Program-made: the position numbers and the translations under genes
Notes under the pieces: generated by a model
What the model was told of the DNA's origin: nothing
Seen by the model: only the letters and a program-made list of their open reading frames with translations
The model's database searches: none
Shown: piece after piece, positions 52,062 through 64,000 of the stretch
How the letters are laid out: every line of letters begins with the position of its first letter
Numbering within the stretch: the stretch's first letter is position 1
Origin: Arabidopsis thaliana
Taxonomy: Eukaryota; Streptophyta; Magnoliopsida; Brassicales; Brassicaceae
Direction: 5' to 3'
Length of the DNA: 64,000 nucleotides
Assembly: GCF_000001735.4 (NCBI RefSeq)
Contig: NC_003076.8
Location: 4,030,001 to 4,094,000 of the forward strand

Positions 52062-53154
52062 TGATTTTTGACCTCGACTGATAATTTGGGGATTCTTAAG
52101 TTAATTTTCCCGCCATTCACTTCTGGGTTTAAGTCCATAACTAGTCCAAATAAAGTCGAATTTATAAGCCCAATTAATAAAGGCCCATTTTAAAACTAAA
52201 TGGGCCATTCACAGTTTATTTCTTCTGTACACAGTATCTTCGCTTCCTTGACTTCCAAGCTTTAGATCTCGAACTCTTCTCAAGCTTTGAAACTAAATGA
52301 GCTGTTTTGCTCACATCAAGGACGAAGATATTCCACTACTTCAACACCATTCAACGACCAAGAACCTACTAACAAAACTGCAGCCTCCTATGCCTCCACT
52401 GGTATCTCAGCTTGCTCTTCTTGATCAAGTCCATCCTCACTTTATGGCCAGTTTCCACCGCTTTCAACGGGGATGATACAACCTGGTAAGATCTAACTTT
52501 TAGCAAGCAATACCCAAGTTAAGTGGAAAAGCCGGACACTGACACATTACAACGTGGGAGCAGGAGTGTCTTTGTGAGAACGCATGGAACTGGTTTTCAA
52601 TCTCTTTTACCTCTTTTTTATGCTTAAACATGACTAAATTGACTTAAGTTTTCTTATACTCATGATGTCATGTTTAAGCGCTTTTAGTTTACTTAAATCA
52701 GGAACAAATCTTTTAAGCATTACATGAACTCTTGCATTGAGAGTGTCAACCATATTGAGATAGAAAGACAGGTTTGTGTTTGCCTTGTGGTCCTTTCTTC
52801 TGTCGGCTTTTAATTACCTCGGAAACATTATTATTAGTTTATTACATTAGCATAAAAGAAACACTCAGTTTAGTGAGAGCTATTGATATGATGAAGTCAA
52901 CACAAATAACTTTTTTTATTATATTATACTCTTTAGCTACAATATATAACTCGAGATTCACCAACTTCACATCTGGCAGCTGGTTCTGCACTTCAGACAT
53001 ATATTAAACAGGTCCAGTCATAACTTACTCAAACAATTTTAAATTTGAACTTAACAAACTAACTATGGATCTCTTGTCTAAACTTTTAAGTACAATTCAA
53101 TGGTAATTTTTGTTTTTTTCTCAGAGCTTGAACTTATCAGCAGACCAATACTTA
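52062..53154. other. Intergenic between the WD40 gene start and the coiled-coil gene end
   Basis: The left part is the WD40 promoter. The remainder has no conserved open frame; 52774-53007 is an AT-rich chance ORF. Confidence 0.5.
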
Positions 53155-55222
53155 TTAAACCCATCTCTTATGTGAACCAGAGGAATCTCTTGGGATGGTC
53201 TGAATTGGCCTTCTAGGTTTCTTTGAATCACCTGTAGAGGAACCCCGTCTCACCCTTGAAGAAGAAGAAACTGAAACAGGCTTCCGAGTAGTCGATGGAC
53301 TAACTACTGAAGGCGGCTTTACAGATTTCACAAGTGACGTCGAGGATTTAGCTGGCGCTGATTTATTGGTTTGTCCCAAAGTTGCGGGTTCCTCCTTTAC
53401 GGAATCAACTGGAGCCTCCAGCACAGCTCGCTGGGGTGTGTTTACAGTAGCTTCTGAATCAGAGGATGAAGAAGCTGTAAGAACATCCATATCATAAAGA
53501 AGATTATCCATTCTCATTGGGAACTCATGGGTATTTGAGACTGCAGGTGAATAGGAGGACCTCCGGAGCCTAGTGAGCTGTGTGACCTGCACATTTGACA
53601 ACGAATGGATGGTATCACATACAACGATTTTTAGTACTGAAGTTGTTACCAAGAAAAATCGAAAGTAAGGCTCTGGAACTTGTAAAGGTTGGTTAAGTTT
53701 ATCACCTTGTCTTCTAACACCAATACGTCTCTCTTGAGCTTCTTAATTATCGTTTTTTTCCTGCTAATAATCTCTTCAAGCTCTGTTTCTCGCTGTTAAA
53801 GAGAGAAGAAACATATGTTTGTGTAAGTCATATGGAAAAAAGTTTAATGGCGTTTGAAAAAGTCTAGGAATCCACAATTACTTTTGAACCAGCTTTGTTG
53901 GTCAGCTGAAGAAATGAAGTTAAGTCCTTTATTGTTGCATCTTTCTCTTGACACTCCTTTCTGAGGGAAAGCATGTCTTGGTCGAGTGAAAGACTATCAA
54001 ACTGCAATAAATATTTAAACCAAGTGAGTATTCATTTGCAACAAGATCCACCACAAAGATTGTTTCAGCAAATTTCACATATTCTTAACATACATGGGTT
54101 TCTGCAGCAGAAGTGACACTAGAACACCAATCTGACATGTAAGACATACGCCTTTCCTCTGGCTCTGCATCAAGCACCAGATTTGTGGGAGCTTTATCCT
54201 AAACAGTATAATCAGTGAAAACATGTTCAATATAAGATCATATACAGATGCTCAGTGATTGCCATGGAAAAGCAAAGAGCACACACACAAACACACCTGT
54301 ACAGCAGGTGACGAGTGATGATGTTGATCACATAGCCAGCAGCCACAATCTACGAAATTAATCCTCTCAGATCCAAACTTTTCTTTAAGAGCTGACTGTG
54401 GATAATCATGATCTGAGACCTTTGATACAGCTCCAGACTGATCCTTGGCAAGATTTAGCTCATGACACAAATCATCAAGCTTTTGTTGCATGCTTGAAAG
54501 AAGCTGATCCTGAAAAAATCAACACTTGCAGTTAAAGAACACACCAATTTCACAGTAAGAACATCTCTTAAAAATTCAAATACAAAATGGATGCAAAAGG
54601 TCCAAGACTTCATCAGTGAAATCATTGTTAAGTCAACACATAGAACACTTAAAAACATAGAGATCTAGAGAGACAACACACAAAAATTGTATGAATTAAA
54701 CACTAATGTATGAAATTCAAAAACAAGTAACGGAAATTGAAGCATAATTGAACAAGATCACGAACTAAAGCAAAGTACTTTAAATTTCCGAGAAAAACGC
54801 TAATTTTTTTAATCTGTCAAAGTAACGAAAAATGTCTCAAATCCCTAGCAGATACTCACCCTAAGATCAACTGATTTCTGGAGCTGACGAATGACACCAT
54901 TCTTCTTCGACTGAGCGGCGGCGACACCAATGACCGCCACAAGCAGGAATCTTTGGTAAGGCGTGAAGAGCTCCCACGCAAGGGATTCCTCTCTGCTCAA
55001 TCCGCCGCCGATTGATCGCGCTGAGCTGGCTTCATCGGAATTGACGAGTAAACCCTGGAGAGAGATGTAAGCTAGCGGGGGAGACGATTGTAGAGGCTGG
55101 CAACGACGGGTAAAGTGAGTAGAGAGGCGACGAGTATACGGAGAGAAGAAAGGGGCGAGATGGACTGAAGCATGCGGAATTGGGTAAGACCCGGGATCCG
55201 GATCCGAACCGGGTTCATTCAT
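53155..55222 (-). CDS. Plant-specific coiled-coil protein of unknown function
   Basis: Six exons, 55222-54860, 54509-54297, 54198-54094, 54001-53882, 53792-53706 and 53586-53155, total 1320 nt and 439 aa. The start is MNEPGSDPDPGSYPI; the ORF is open upstream only to a TTG. A hydrophobic segment (QRFLLVAVIGVAAA, about residues 92-106) could anchor the protein in a membrane. Then come likely coiled coils (SVDLRDQLLSSMQQKLDDLC, RKECQEKDATIKDLTSFLQL, RETELEEIISRKKTIIKKLK). The last 140 residues are Ser/Pro/Lys-rich and basic (SSSSRVRRGSSTGDSKKPRR). I do not recognise a named domain. Confidence 0.8.
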
Positions 55223-57680
55223 GGACGAGCCGAAGAGGAATGGAGGAATCAACGAGGTTCGTTCGTCTTCAAAGAGAGATTTCAATTCTTCAAAGAGAGA
55301 TTTTTTCAATTTTCAATATTCAATATTCAATTTTGGGTTCTTTGGAGTTTTCTGTAATTTCAAAATGTGAGATTTCCCCCGTAAGGAAGGTGATGCGACG
55401 TTCATCGTCTGGGTCTACATTGAAGCCACGTATTCATTTTTTTGCCTTTTTGGTTCATTTTCTTTTTACTGTCTCTCTTGTACTTTTCTTCACAGCCACA
55501 TTTTTCTGGTGTTTTGATTTCCAAGGTTATTGTTTTGAAAAAACAAACATATATGTTTTCTGCTTATTCGTCTTTTTGTTAAGATTAATCGAGTAGTCCT
55601 ATATAGAAAAATCATACTTTTATTTGTCTTTTTTTGGAACTTAATAAATAGTTATAGACACATTCTTTGAAAAACATTAGTCCAAAACTCACTTGGTCTC
55701 TCTCTTTATTTGTCTTGGGTTCTACCTTTCTGGCTCTCCTAAAATATATCTCACCTTCACCTTGTGAATTATCTCAGCCAGTAGAGCTCCAGTTCACCGT
55801 TACGCTTTGCATGGTGCGTCAATACTTAACCTTTATTCGCTGGTCTATCTCTCATGTCAGTCATGTGCTTGCTCATGCATTATTTACGGGAACCACATTT
55901 TTGTATTAGTTCTCATAACCCTTAATTGGGTATTTGATTGAACCACATTTTGCAAGCATTAATACACGATTACACGTGACGTCTAACGGTCTAAGTGATA
56001 TATCCTCCAGTGATATAGACACGTGCTATGCCCTAGTCCTTGGGAAATCGACCTTTCTTTTTGTTTTTCTTCGTTTTCTGAATTATGAAAAGTCGTCTGT
56101 TGTTGACTCCCCTGCATACTACCTACATTTTTGTAAGTGTTATTCTATGCAATCAATCCCACAAATTTCTCATCTTTTTGCACTCAAAACACAGTTTACT
56201 AATTTAGTTTGTCACGTCAACAAAAAAATAGCCGACAAAAGTTATGTTTTGTGGATGATCATTTCATAAAACTTAATTGTATAATGATTGTTGTCATCAT
56301 AATCCATGTTAATATATTTCAATCGACCGATGATTTATATGAATCAGTTTTTAAAGTTCTAATACACGGCAAACGAACGTCAAGCACATGCGCGGGCACA
56401 TGAGTTGTCTTTTGAATAATCAAAGCCATTAATGTCACCCTTCTGACTTGACACTTCCTTCTAAATCTCTTGATACAATTATAACAACTACTAAATCTCC
56501 GAATCACGTTTACTCTAGCTGCTGTCTCCAAACCTGTCCTGTTTTTAGGGCCGACCATGAATTTTAAGATATATCTCAAGGGAAATAACTAAATACGCTA
56601 AACTACGTTGTTGAATTAAGAAGTTGATTTTCAACGTCTACAAACATAATTTCACTAAAGGTTGAATCTATTAGCGTTTCTGTTTGACGAAAACAAACGA
56701 ACAGTTTAATCTTCCGCTGGTCTATGGACGATAAAATGAACAAGACAAAATAAAACCTTACATATTTGAGTCGTTGTTCTTTATCAAAAAAAAATAAAAA
56801 ATTTGAGTCGTTGCTCGTCAGATTTTATGTCACTAGACAGCAACGAAAACAAGCACATAATAATCAAAACCGTAGCAGAAAATGCCAATCAAAGGTAAAT
56901 TATGGTTCATGGAGGCAATTTGCAAACAATGATTAGGATTGTGTCATACTGTAGAAAAAATTAACAAAACAATTTTTTTATTATTCATTGACTCGAAGGT
57001 TGAACAAGAAGGTCGAAAAAATAAACATCTTTACATGGGGGTTCATATTATTTATGTACAAATTGCTACCAAGGACAAAGATCACATGCTCATCTACAAC
57101 GATAAGATCAATGAATTTGACAGTATATTAATAAATCATGCATCTATACATAAATAAAAACTAGTAGGAACTAGTCTAGTCAAAAAGTACAGTATTATGG
57201 ACAAGATATGAAACTAGCTAGGATAATACTAATTGCTGTAGCTTAAGCCACTTGAATGTTGTCCCTCATTATTATGTCCAAAAAATTCAATGTAGACAAG
57301 AAAAAAGAACTAATACTAATATATGTCTTGCCACGATTGTTACTTTAATCTCATTTTTCAAATATTATGGTCTCATATAGCCAAATCTGTAATTCTTATA
57401 TTCCAGTACGTATGGAGAGACTCGGGAGAGTCGAACCAAGAACATGCTCAGGCCTTCTGAGTTGTGACATAGATAGTACAACCAGGCGACCGAGACAAAC
57501 AAAACCATGTTATTTGTAATGAATCATAATGATCCAATCTTGACCACACACAAAGAAAAGTCTGATAATAATGAAACAAATGAGCATGCAAAGTATGTGA
57601 CGACGTGGCAAAAAATGAGAAGGTTCAACGAAGCAACAAAAAGAAGTATTTCGTCGTCTTTACTCCCATCAATATGTGAC
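55223..57680. other. Intergenic: divergent promoter region of the coiled-coil and LRR genes
   Basis: AT-rich. It holds a tRNA-like relic near 57421-57496 and several short open frames I do not believe (for example 55393-55596, a hydrophobic 67-codon frame). No gene is supported. Confidence 0.5.
57421..57496 (-). other. Degenerate tRNA-like sequence
   Basis: On the minus strand a 76-base stretch has GGTCGCCTGGTTGTA (resembling an A box) and, after about 40 bases, GGTTCGACTC (resembling a B box). GTCTCGG and CCGAG lie at its ends. The T stem does not pair well, so it is not a functional tRNA as read; possibly a relic of a tRNA-derived element. Confidence 0.4.
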
Positions 57681-57689
57681 TATAAATAA
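57681..57689 (+). promoter_or_regulatory. TATA box of the LRR gene
   Basis: TATAAATAA, about 95 bases before the start codon at 57782, so a leader of roughly 65 nt is expected. Confidence 0.6.
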
Positions 57690-57781
57690 AACCATATAGT
57701 TAAGTCACACTTCCATGTCAACGTGCTTCAACCTATGTAAAGCTAAAAAAAAAACACATCACACAAAAGATTCTCTACACT

Positions 57782-58897
57782 ATGGATACTAAGAAATCGT
57801 TAGTGATCCTATTGACTAACGTCGTCGTCTTCTTGCTTCTCTCCACGACTGTCCATTCTTGCTTACCGTCCGACCGAGCGGCGCTTCTAGAGTTCCGAGC
57901 AAAGCTCAACGAGCCCTACATTGGAGTTTTCAACACATGGAAAGGTCTAGACTGTTGCAAAGGCTGGTATGGTGTGAGCTGCGATCCCAACACCCGTCGA
58001 GTCGCCGGCATTACACTCCGAGGTGAATCCGAAGACCCGCTTTTCCAAAAGGCGAAACGGAGCGGACTAATGACCGGCTCCATTTCGCCCTCTATATGTA
58101 AGCTCACTCGTCTCTCCGGTATCATCATCGCTGATTGGAAGGGAATCTCCGGTGTGATTCCTAGTTGCATTGAGAATCTCCCTTTCTTGAGACATTTAGA
58201 TCTCGTCGGAAATAAATTCTCCGGCGTGATTCCGGCGAATATCGGGAAGTTACTGAGGCTTAAAGTGTTGAATCTAGCTGATAATCACTTATACGGTGTG
58301 ATTCCTCCGTCGATCACGAGATTAGTGAGTTTATCGCATTTGGATCTCAGGAATAACAATATCTCGGGAGTCATACCGCGAGATATTGGTCGTTTAAAGA
58401 TGGTGAGTCGTGTCCTTTTAAGCGGTAACAAAATCTCGGGTCAAATACCCGATTCTCTGACCCGGATATACCGGCTCGCGGATCTTGAGCTCTCGATGAA
58501 CCGACTCACCGGTCCGATTCCGGCTTCGTTCGGTAAAATGTCGGTGCTCGCGACTCTCAATCTCGATGGGAACTTGATCTCCGGTATGATTCCGGGGAGT
58601 CTATTGGCATCATCGATCTCGAATTTGAATCTGAGCGGGAATCTTATAACCGGAAGTATACCTAACACGTTTGGACCGAGATCGTACTTCACGGTGCTGG
58701 ATCTTGCGAACAATCGTCTTCAGGGACCGATTCCGGCGAGTATCACGGCGGCGTCGTTTATTGGTCACCTTGACGTGAGCCATAACCATTTGTGTGGGAA
58801 GATTCCGATGGGATCTCCGTTTGATCATCTTGACGCGACGTCGTTTGCTTACAATGCTTGTCTTTGTGGAAAGCCTCTTGGGAATTGTAAGAAATAA
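57782..58897 (+). CDS. Secreted LRR protein, DRT100/PGIP-like
   Basis: Intronless, 371 aa. Residues 1-26 are a signal peptide (hydrophobic VILLTNVVVFLLLSTTVHSC). The N-terminal LRR cap contains CLPSDRAALLEFRAKL and the Cys pair DCCKGWYGVSC. About ten plant extracellular LRRs follow (LxxLxLxxNxLxGxIPxxI), for example LRHLDLVGNKFSGVIPANIG and LSHLDLRNNNISGVIPRDIG. The C-terminal cap is CLCGKPLGNC. There is no transmembrane segment or kinase domain, so the product is apoplastic or wall-bound. The closest known types are DRT100 and polygalacturonase-inhibiting proteins. No ligand is evident. Confidence 0.92.
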   Translation: MDTKKSLVILLTNVVVFLLLSTTVHSCLPSDRAALLEFRAKLNEPYIGVFNTWKGLDCCKGWYGVSCDPNTRRVAGITLRGESEDPLFQKAKRSGLMTGSISPSICKLTRLSGIIIADWKGISGVIPSCIENLPFLRHLDLVGNKFSGVIPANIGKLLRLKVLNLADNHLYGVIPPSITRLVSLSHLDLRNNNISGVIPRDIGRLKMVSRVLLSGNKISGQIPDSLTRIYRLADLELSMNRLTGPIPASFGKMSVLATLNLDGNLISGMIPGSLLASSISNLNLSGNLITGSIPNTFGPRSYFTVLDLANNRLQGPIPASITAASFIGHLDVSHNHLCGKIPMGSPFDHLDATSFAYNACLCGKPLGNCKK

Positions 58898-60023
58898 TTA
58901 ATTAAATTATTGTTTAAAGATTTGAGGGAATCATTATATAGTTTGATTATGAATATTATTACTATAATTTTCACGTTATCAATGTAACTATAAGCAATAT
59001 TTTTATCTGGTGTTTAAGTCTTCTTGTTTATCTGTCTTGATTGATTCTCAAACTATCATCAATGAGACACCTCGAACCAAATGAAATGAGCTAATAGGAT
59101 AAACTTTTCAAATACGAGTTTAGAAATGTGGACCGACCACGCTTGTGAGATCAGTAAAGCCCGGGATACATTCAACCATTTGTTCTGACTAGACTTTACA
59201 AATATGGACTATGGTATGCATATTAAATTCGTCTCCTTACATACAATTCAAAACAGTTTGGTTAGAAGTGTAAGTGTGTAACACTTTTAAGATACGTTTT
59301 TTTCTTGTATCTCTTGTTTTGGTGTGTTTCACTTAGAGATTGGTTTCATTCAAATTTCAGTTAGTACATTTTTCTGTTGTAATGTTAAACCAGAATTTGT
59401 GTCTATGTCCATTTTCTTTGTGACGCCAGGTCTATATGTCCAATTAGGTGGTCTACTTAACAAAACATATTTAAGTGGACCGTATAGGCCAAATTGGTTT
59501 GGTGGGCTTGTATCCAATGTCGGTGGTGCACCATGCATAAGTAGTCGTCTTTTGGAAGAACGGAAGATATAAATATTGCCATAACTCCACAAGTTTTTCA
59601 ACTGAGTTTTAATTAGTCGTAAATCAATATTGACGTAAAAATATCTCACACCTTTAAGCAATTCTGTGATGACCGCGTTGCTGATCATAGCCTCCAAAGG
59701 ATGTGCAATGAACTATAAATTTTGCGATGGAATTAGTCAAACTACATTTTCTTTGTGATGATCTCTTTGATCCGTTATTGAACACACATTTCATATTTCA
59801 AAGATAAAGTAAGAATATTGACAAAGTTTCTGATAGATTACTCTATAGCACAAAACACAATAGTCACTACTAGCTAGATTACATAAATTTATTCATTAAT
59901 GGTATATTGATCTAGATTCTGTTATAAGTAATAATGGCTAGCTTGCCCGGTAAAGATCATCACAACTATATAGTAGACATAGTTTTTTTAGAAGAACAAC
60001 AAGATACGACACAAAGAACACGT

Positions 60024-60130
60024 GAATACCGTGCGGGAGAGAATTGCACAACAAGTATGTGATGCTTCTAAGTCACTTTTATTATTAACAGGAATACCGT
60101 ACATGAGAGAATTCCATAACAAGTTTGTGT
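60024..60130. repeat. Imperfect direct repeat, 68-bp period
   Basis: GAATACCGT followed by GAGAGAATT and ACAAGT occurs at 60024 and again at 60092, with about 80 percent identity by eye over 38 bases. Confidence 0.7.
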
Positions 60131-62360
60131 GCAAAGTATGCTTTGAAGCATCCTATTAGTTAAAAATATTAATGGTCCATGCTGATTGTAAAATTTCTAG
60201 TAATAATTGTTTCAACGTAACTGGTTTTAGACAAACGTATTGACATATGCTTACAAAAGCCTGTTTCTTAAGTGTTGAGGAAGACTTTCTCTCAAAGTAT
60301 TCTTGTATGAGCTTTCTATGTTCTACAATAATTTCATAAAACTCATCGATTAACTATTAAGTATTCCAATTATTGTAGGGTAAATGTATTTAACTACCAT
60401 ATCGTTGAAAAGATAAAAAATATATATATATATGGTCTTACAATTAGAGACTTGCTCGGTCTTGGTCTTACTAACTAATCCCCCTTCCACTATATATGTG
60501 CAATAAGTTTCTTAGCAAGATTAGTCTCACCAACTCGAAGCATTGGAATGGATAAAGATATACTTTTGACATACTTTTGAACTATTAGTATGAGTTTAAA
60601 TAAAATCAATTCTTCGACACCAACTAGAGTTGAGTTATATACATATGCATTGACACACAAAACCTTAGTCCTATACAGTATATTCTACATAGCTTATCAA
60701 CTGAACAAGGTTACTGCCTTTGTAGCAATCCAATAAGGCACAACAACATAGTATTTACGTTTTCTCACTACAACGTTGCTAAAATGTTTTTTTTTTTTAT
60801 ATAGGTATTCAGTAGGTTTATTTTTTATAATATCATTCATTTTTTATTTCTCCCACAGATACCAGATCTTTTTAGGAACATTGTATTTATGGTACATGTA
60901 TTTTTAAAACGGATCTAAGATCGGATCCAAATATCTTAGTTTTAAAATTAAGGTATCCGTATCTAAATCCATAAAGTCTAAAGACATTAAATTCTAGATG
61001 GGTTTTCAGATCTTAGATATTTGATTCACCTCTAATTTCTAGAAGGAGTATATGGCAGTGTACAAGTGGTAAGAAAAGTAACTCGTGTATCCTTTGCACT
61101 ATACTCGAAAAAGAGACATTTGGTGGTTAAGATTGACGTGTACATGATGCTCCTTTCTTGAAGCAACAAACTAAACTCGTCATCCTAAATATTCATTTCC
61201 TTAAACTTTTTTGAACCACTGATTTCCCAACCAAAAAAAATAAAAATCTTTAGAGAGAATTGATCTAATAATTGACGGCAGCAAATATCTTAGCCACCTA
61301 TGAAAATAACTAAATTGTCGGAATGTCGAAAAGACTTCATCTTAAAATTGACAAATGACGAATACATCTAACTAACCATCCATCACTCTTCATAAATACA
61401 CAACTACTCTTTCAGTGTATATCCTCTTATTCAATATTTTGGTTAAATCTTTTATTCTTTTATTTACTTTTACACTCATAATAATTGCACATCAGGGAAT
61501 ATCGATATTGATAGTGTTTTGAGGATTATTTAGTAAGTAAAAACCTAATTTTAGTTTAGTAAACAGTAAAATATACTAAGAGTGTTAATAGTTTTTCTAA
61601 AAAGTCCATAATATAGATCGTCGAACTATAAATGTAATTTGTACAAAGAGAATCTCCCTTGAAAAAGAGAAGACAGAAACCTCAGAAGGAATATATGACA
61701 GTACAAACAGTAAATGAATCTCTTACCCACTTTAGATATATAATTGGGGTTGAAATAGTCTTCATTTGTCGTAATATGTACATATGTTCTCCAATCTCCA
61801 TATACCAAATAGACATGAGAGAAGAGTGAAGACTATTTCAGCCCAGTTCAACAAATTGAGTTATAGAATCATGTATTGTTATGCTTTGTAAAATGCATAT
61901 GTATAATATAGTTTTAGTTTTGCTTAGTAAGACAAGTTTATCATTCATAATAATACTTTTGTTTGCATGCTATTTTACAAAAGAGTTTCTCTGATAGATT
62001 TGTCTTCATTTACATGTCATCCTTTTCACTATCTCTCTTTATGTCTTCTTCAAGCATCGAAGATATCAAGCACTAAAAAAAGAAAAGAAGAAAGAAATCA
62101 AGCATTGCAGTCACATCGTTCTCACACACCAAATGATCTACCAGATGCCATTTTATTATTAATTACAAAACTATTAACTACTCATATTAAATATTTTTGA
62201 ATAATGATAATGCTTTTTTATAGTGCAAAATTAGAAAACTAGAATTACATGTCATCCTGTTCCAGTTAGTTGTGTTCCAAATTCCAATCATTCAAGCATA
62301 TATATATTTTTCAAATAGGATAAAATGAAATAAGTTTCTAGTTTAAAAATAATGTTAAAA

Positions 62361-62440
62361 ACAGTTAAGGTTACAACTTTAGTTTATAAACAAACAGTTA
62401 AGGTTACAAATTTAGTTTATAAAAAAACAGTTAAGAATTT
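62361..62440. repeat. 33-bp minisatellite, about 2.4 copies
   Basis: ACAGTTAAG starts copies at 62361, 62394 and 62427. The first two share GGTTACAA and TTTAGTTTATAAA. Confidence 0.85.
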
Positions 62441-63116
62441 AACACACCAAAAGCACATAAATTAGTGTATTTATTTAGACGGCATGCAAATTAAAATAAT
62501 TCTTTTAGTTTATTATAATTTGTATGAATCTCCTTCAACCTTTTTTCCCCAAAACTCCTCTCTTCTTCTCTGCAACGAAAAACCTCTTCTTCTTCTTCTC
62601 TCTCTCTATCCATTTTCACTAATTAGCGATTAAAAAGGATTCTTTTTGTGTGTATTAATTATCGCTTAAATCTTAAATAATTCTCCTAATCGTCTCTGCA
62701 CGTTGGTGATGGTGTTTAGTTGTCAATTCTACATCTCGAGGAAATCCAGAAACAGCTCACTGATCTATCGAAACAGTTTTTTTTCTTTTTACAGAGTCAA
62801 TAGAACAAAACCAGATAACAGAGATAGTGACAAACCATCCGTGACCTCCTCTGTTTTTATCCTAATCTCTCTGCTTTCTCTTTCACGTGATTGAATTCTT
62901 TTTCTTTGTTAGACATTGCTTAAATCTTCACAACTCTTTTGCTTTATATATGTCTCTTCTCACATTATCCTCTTCTTCATATTCAAATCTCCTCTCCCTA
63001 ACTGTTTTATGGTCTCTTGGATTCTGAATTTGGGATCTTGGGGTTTCGGGTTTTGAACCATCTCTTTAGACTTTAGTTACACTTTTTTCATTCTTTTTTA
63101 AGACAAAAGAGATACG

Positions 63117-64000
63117 ATGAAGTCTGGTCTCATCATAACCATTGCTCTGTTACTATACACAAGCAGCTTTGTTCTTGTTTCTGTAGCGAAAGAGTGTACC
63201 AACACTCCTACGCAGCTCTCATCCCATACTTTCCGCAGCGAGCTTCTGCAATCAAAGAACGAAACTTTGAAGACAGAGTTGTTCTCTCATTACCATTTAA
63301 CTCCAGCTGATGACTCTGCTTGGTCTAGTTTATTGCCAAGGAAGATGTTGAAAGAAGAGGCAGATGAATTTGCTTGGACTATGTTGTATAGGAAGTTCAA
63401 GGACTCTAATTCCTCTGGTAACTTTCTTAAAGATGTCTCTTTGCACGACGTTAGGCTCGACCCAGACTCCTTTCATTGGAGGGCTCAGCAGACAAACCTT
63501 GAGTATCTATTGATGTTGGATGTTGATGGTTTGGCCTGGAGCTTCCGTAAAGAAGCTGGTCTTGATGCACCTGGAGATTACTATGGAGGATGGGAGAGAC
63601 CAGATAGTGAACTCCGTGGCCATTTTGTCGGTATAAACCTCTGCCTTTTTCCTCAGTTCAATATACTTTCTATATCCATGTTGTTGATAGTAATGCAAGA
63701 AAAGGTTTTGAGATTTGATGTTTGGTATATAGATTGCATAGACCCTTAAAAGGATTATACACTTTAGATTGCATAGGCCCTTAAAGGAATTACCTTTTAC
63801 TAGATGGCTCATAAAGTCTGTCTATTTGTTTTTGAAGGTCACTATTTGAGTGCAACAGCTTATATGTGGGCTAGTACTCATAATGATACTCTCAAGGAGA
63901 AAATGTCAGCTCTTGTCTCAGCTCTATCGGAATGCCAACAGAAGTCTGGCACAGGATATCTCTCTGCTTTTCCTTCCAGTTTTTTCGACCGCTTTGAAGC
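63117..64000 (+). CDS. GH127 (DUF1680) beta-L-arabinofuranosidase-like protein, N-terminal part
   Basis: Exon 1 is 63117-63630 and exon 2 starts at 63838 and runs off the right edge. Together they read 225 residues. A signal peptide (LIITIALLLYTSSFVLVSVA) precedes the mature chain, then an N-terminal DUF1680 region follows. Motifs seen are FRKEAGLDAPGDYYGGWERP, SELRGHFVGHYLSATAYMWA and QQKSGTGYLSAFPSSFFDRF. HYLSATA and GGWE-type blocks are characteristic of this alpha/alpha-barrel family. The catalytic centre is partly beyond the window. The likely role is removing L-arabinofuranose from cell-wall glycoproteins or polysaccharides in the apoplast; specificity is inferred from the family only. 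Confidence 0.88.
63731..63793. repeat. 35-bp tandem duplication inside GH127 intron 1
   Basis: AGATTGCATA followed by G, one variable base and CCTTAAA repeats at 63731 and 63766 with few differences. Confidence 0.8.

Larger units (their letters stand above)
58898..63116. other. Large intergenic region before the GH127 gene
   Basis: About 4.2 kb, AT-rich. It holds a 68-bp tandem repeat near 60024 and a 33-bp minisatellite near 62361, listed separately. CT-rich leader and promoter of the GH127 gene lie at 62550-63116, possibly with a leader intron. No coding gene is supported. Confidence 0.5.

Noticed and set aside
55393..55596. 67-codon Phe/Leu-rich plus-strand frame with one long hydrophobic segment
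   Set aside because: Composition follows the T-rich DNA; no similarity recognised and it overlaps the promoter of the coiled-coil gene.
59934..60062. 42-codon frame starting MASLPGKDHHNY
   Set aside because: Short, overlaps one copy of a tandem repeat, and no coding conservation can be shown.
62130..62204. NDLPDAILLLITKLLTT resembling an F-box start
   Set aside because: Only about 17 residues match the pattern and no downstream F-box or LRR sequence follows.

Overview
The window is plant nuclear DNA, almost certainly the upper arm of Arabidopsis thaliana chromosome 5. The AT-rich intergenic DNA, short GT..AG introns, chloroplast transit peptides and plant-only gene families (CDPK, R2R3-MYB, UGT with a PSPG box, DUF604, RETICULATA-related, IRK-interacting) all point there. 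Several reconstructed coding lengths (CPK7 535 aa, DiT1 557 aa, NF-YA1 272 aa, MYB46 280 aa, UGT92A1 488 aa) equal what I recall for the Arabidopsis proteins. Locus names are from recall (roughly AT5G12430 to AT5G12950); exon coordinates were read by hand from splice consensus and frame continuity.

Layout, left to right: a TPR/DnaJ co-chaperone gene (minus, cut by the left edge); a CCCH-RRM RNA-binding gene (minus); an F-box/FBD pseudogene fragment (plus); a 74-aa PIG-Y-like membrane protein gene (minus); a DUF604 glycosyltransferase (plus); RER4 (minus); CPK7 (minus); NF-YA1 (minus) with a miR169-like site in its 3' UTR; an ankyrin/tandem-CCCH gene (plus); the plastid oxoglutarate/malate translocator DiT1 (minus); MYB46 (minus); a small proline-rich secreted peptide gene (minus); UGT92A1 (minus); IRK-interacting protein (minus); the atypical histone H3.15 (plus); a WD40 gene of 17 coding exons (minus); a plant-specific coiled-coil protein (minus); a DRT100-like LRR protein (plus); and the first part of a GH127/DUF1680 glycosidase (plus, cut by the right edge).

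The genes do not form one pathway. They are an ordinary collection of independent euchromatic genes. The accessory interest lies in small things: a divergent histone H3 behind a duplicated promoter segment, the miR169 site, a candidate poison exon in the WD40 gene, the FBD relic followed by A-tracts, tRNA-like relics, and several mini- and microsatellites. I found no operon-like cluster, intact transposon, CRISPR array, or convincing new biological system.
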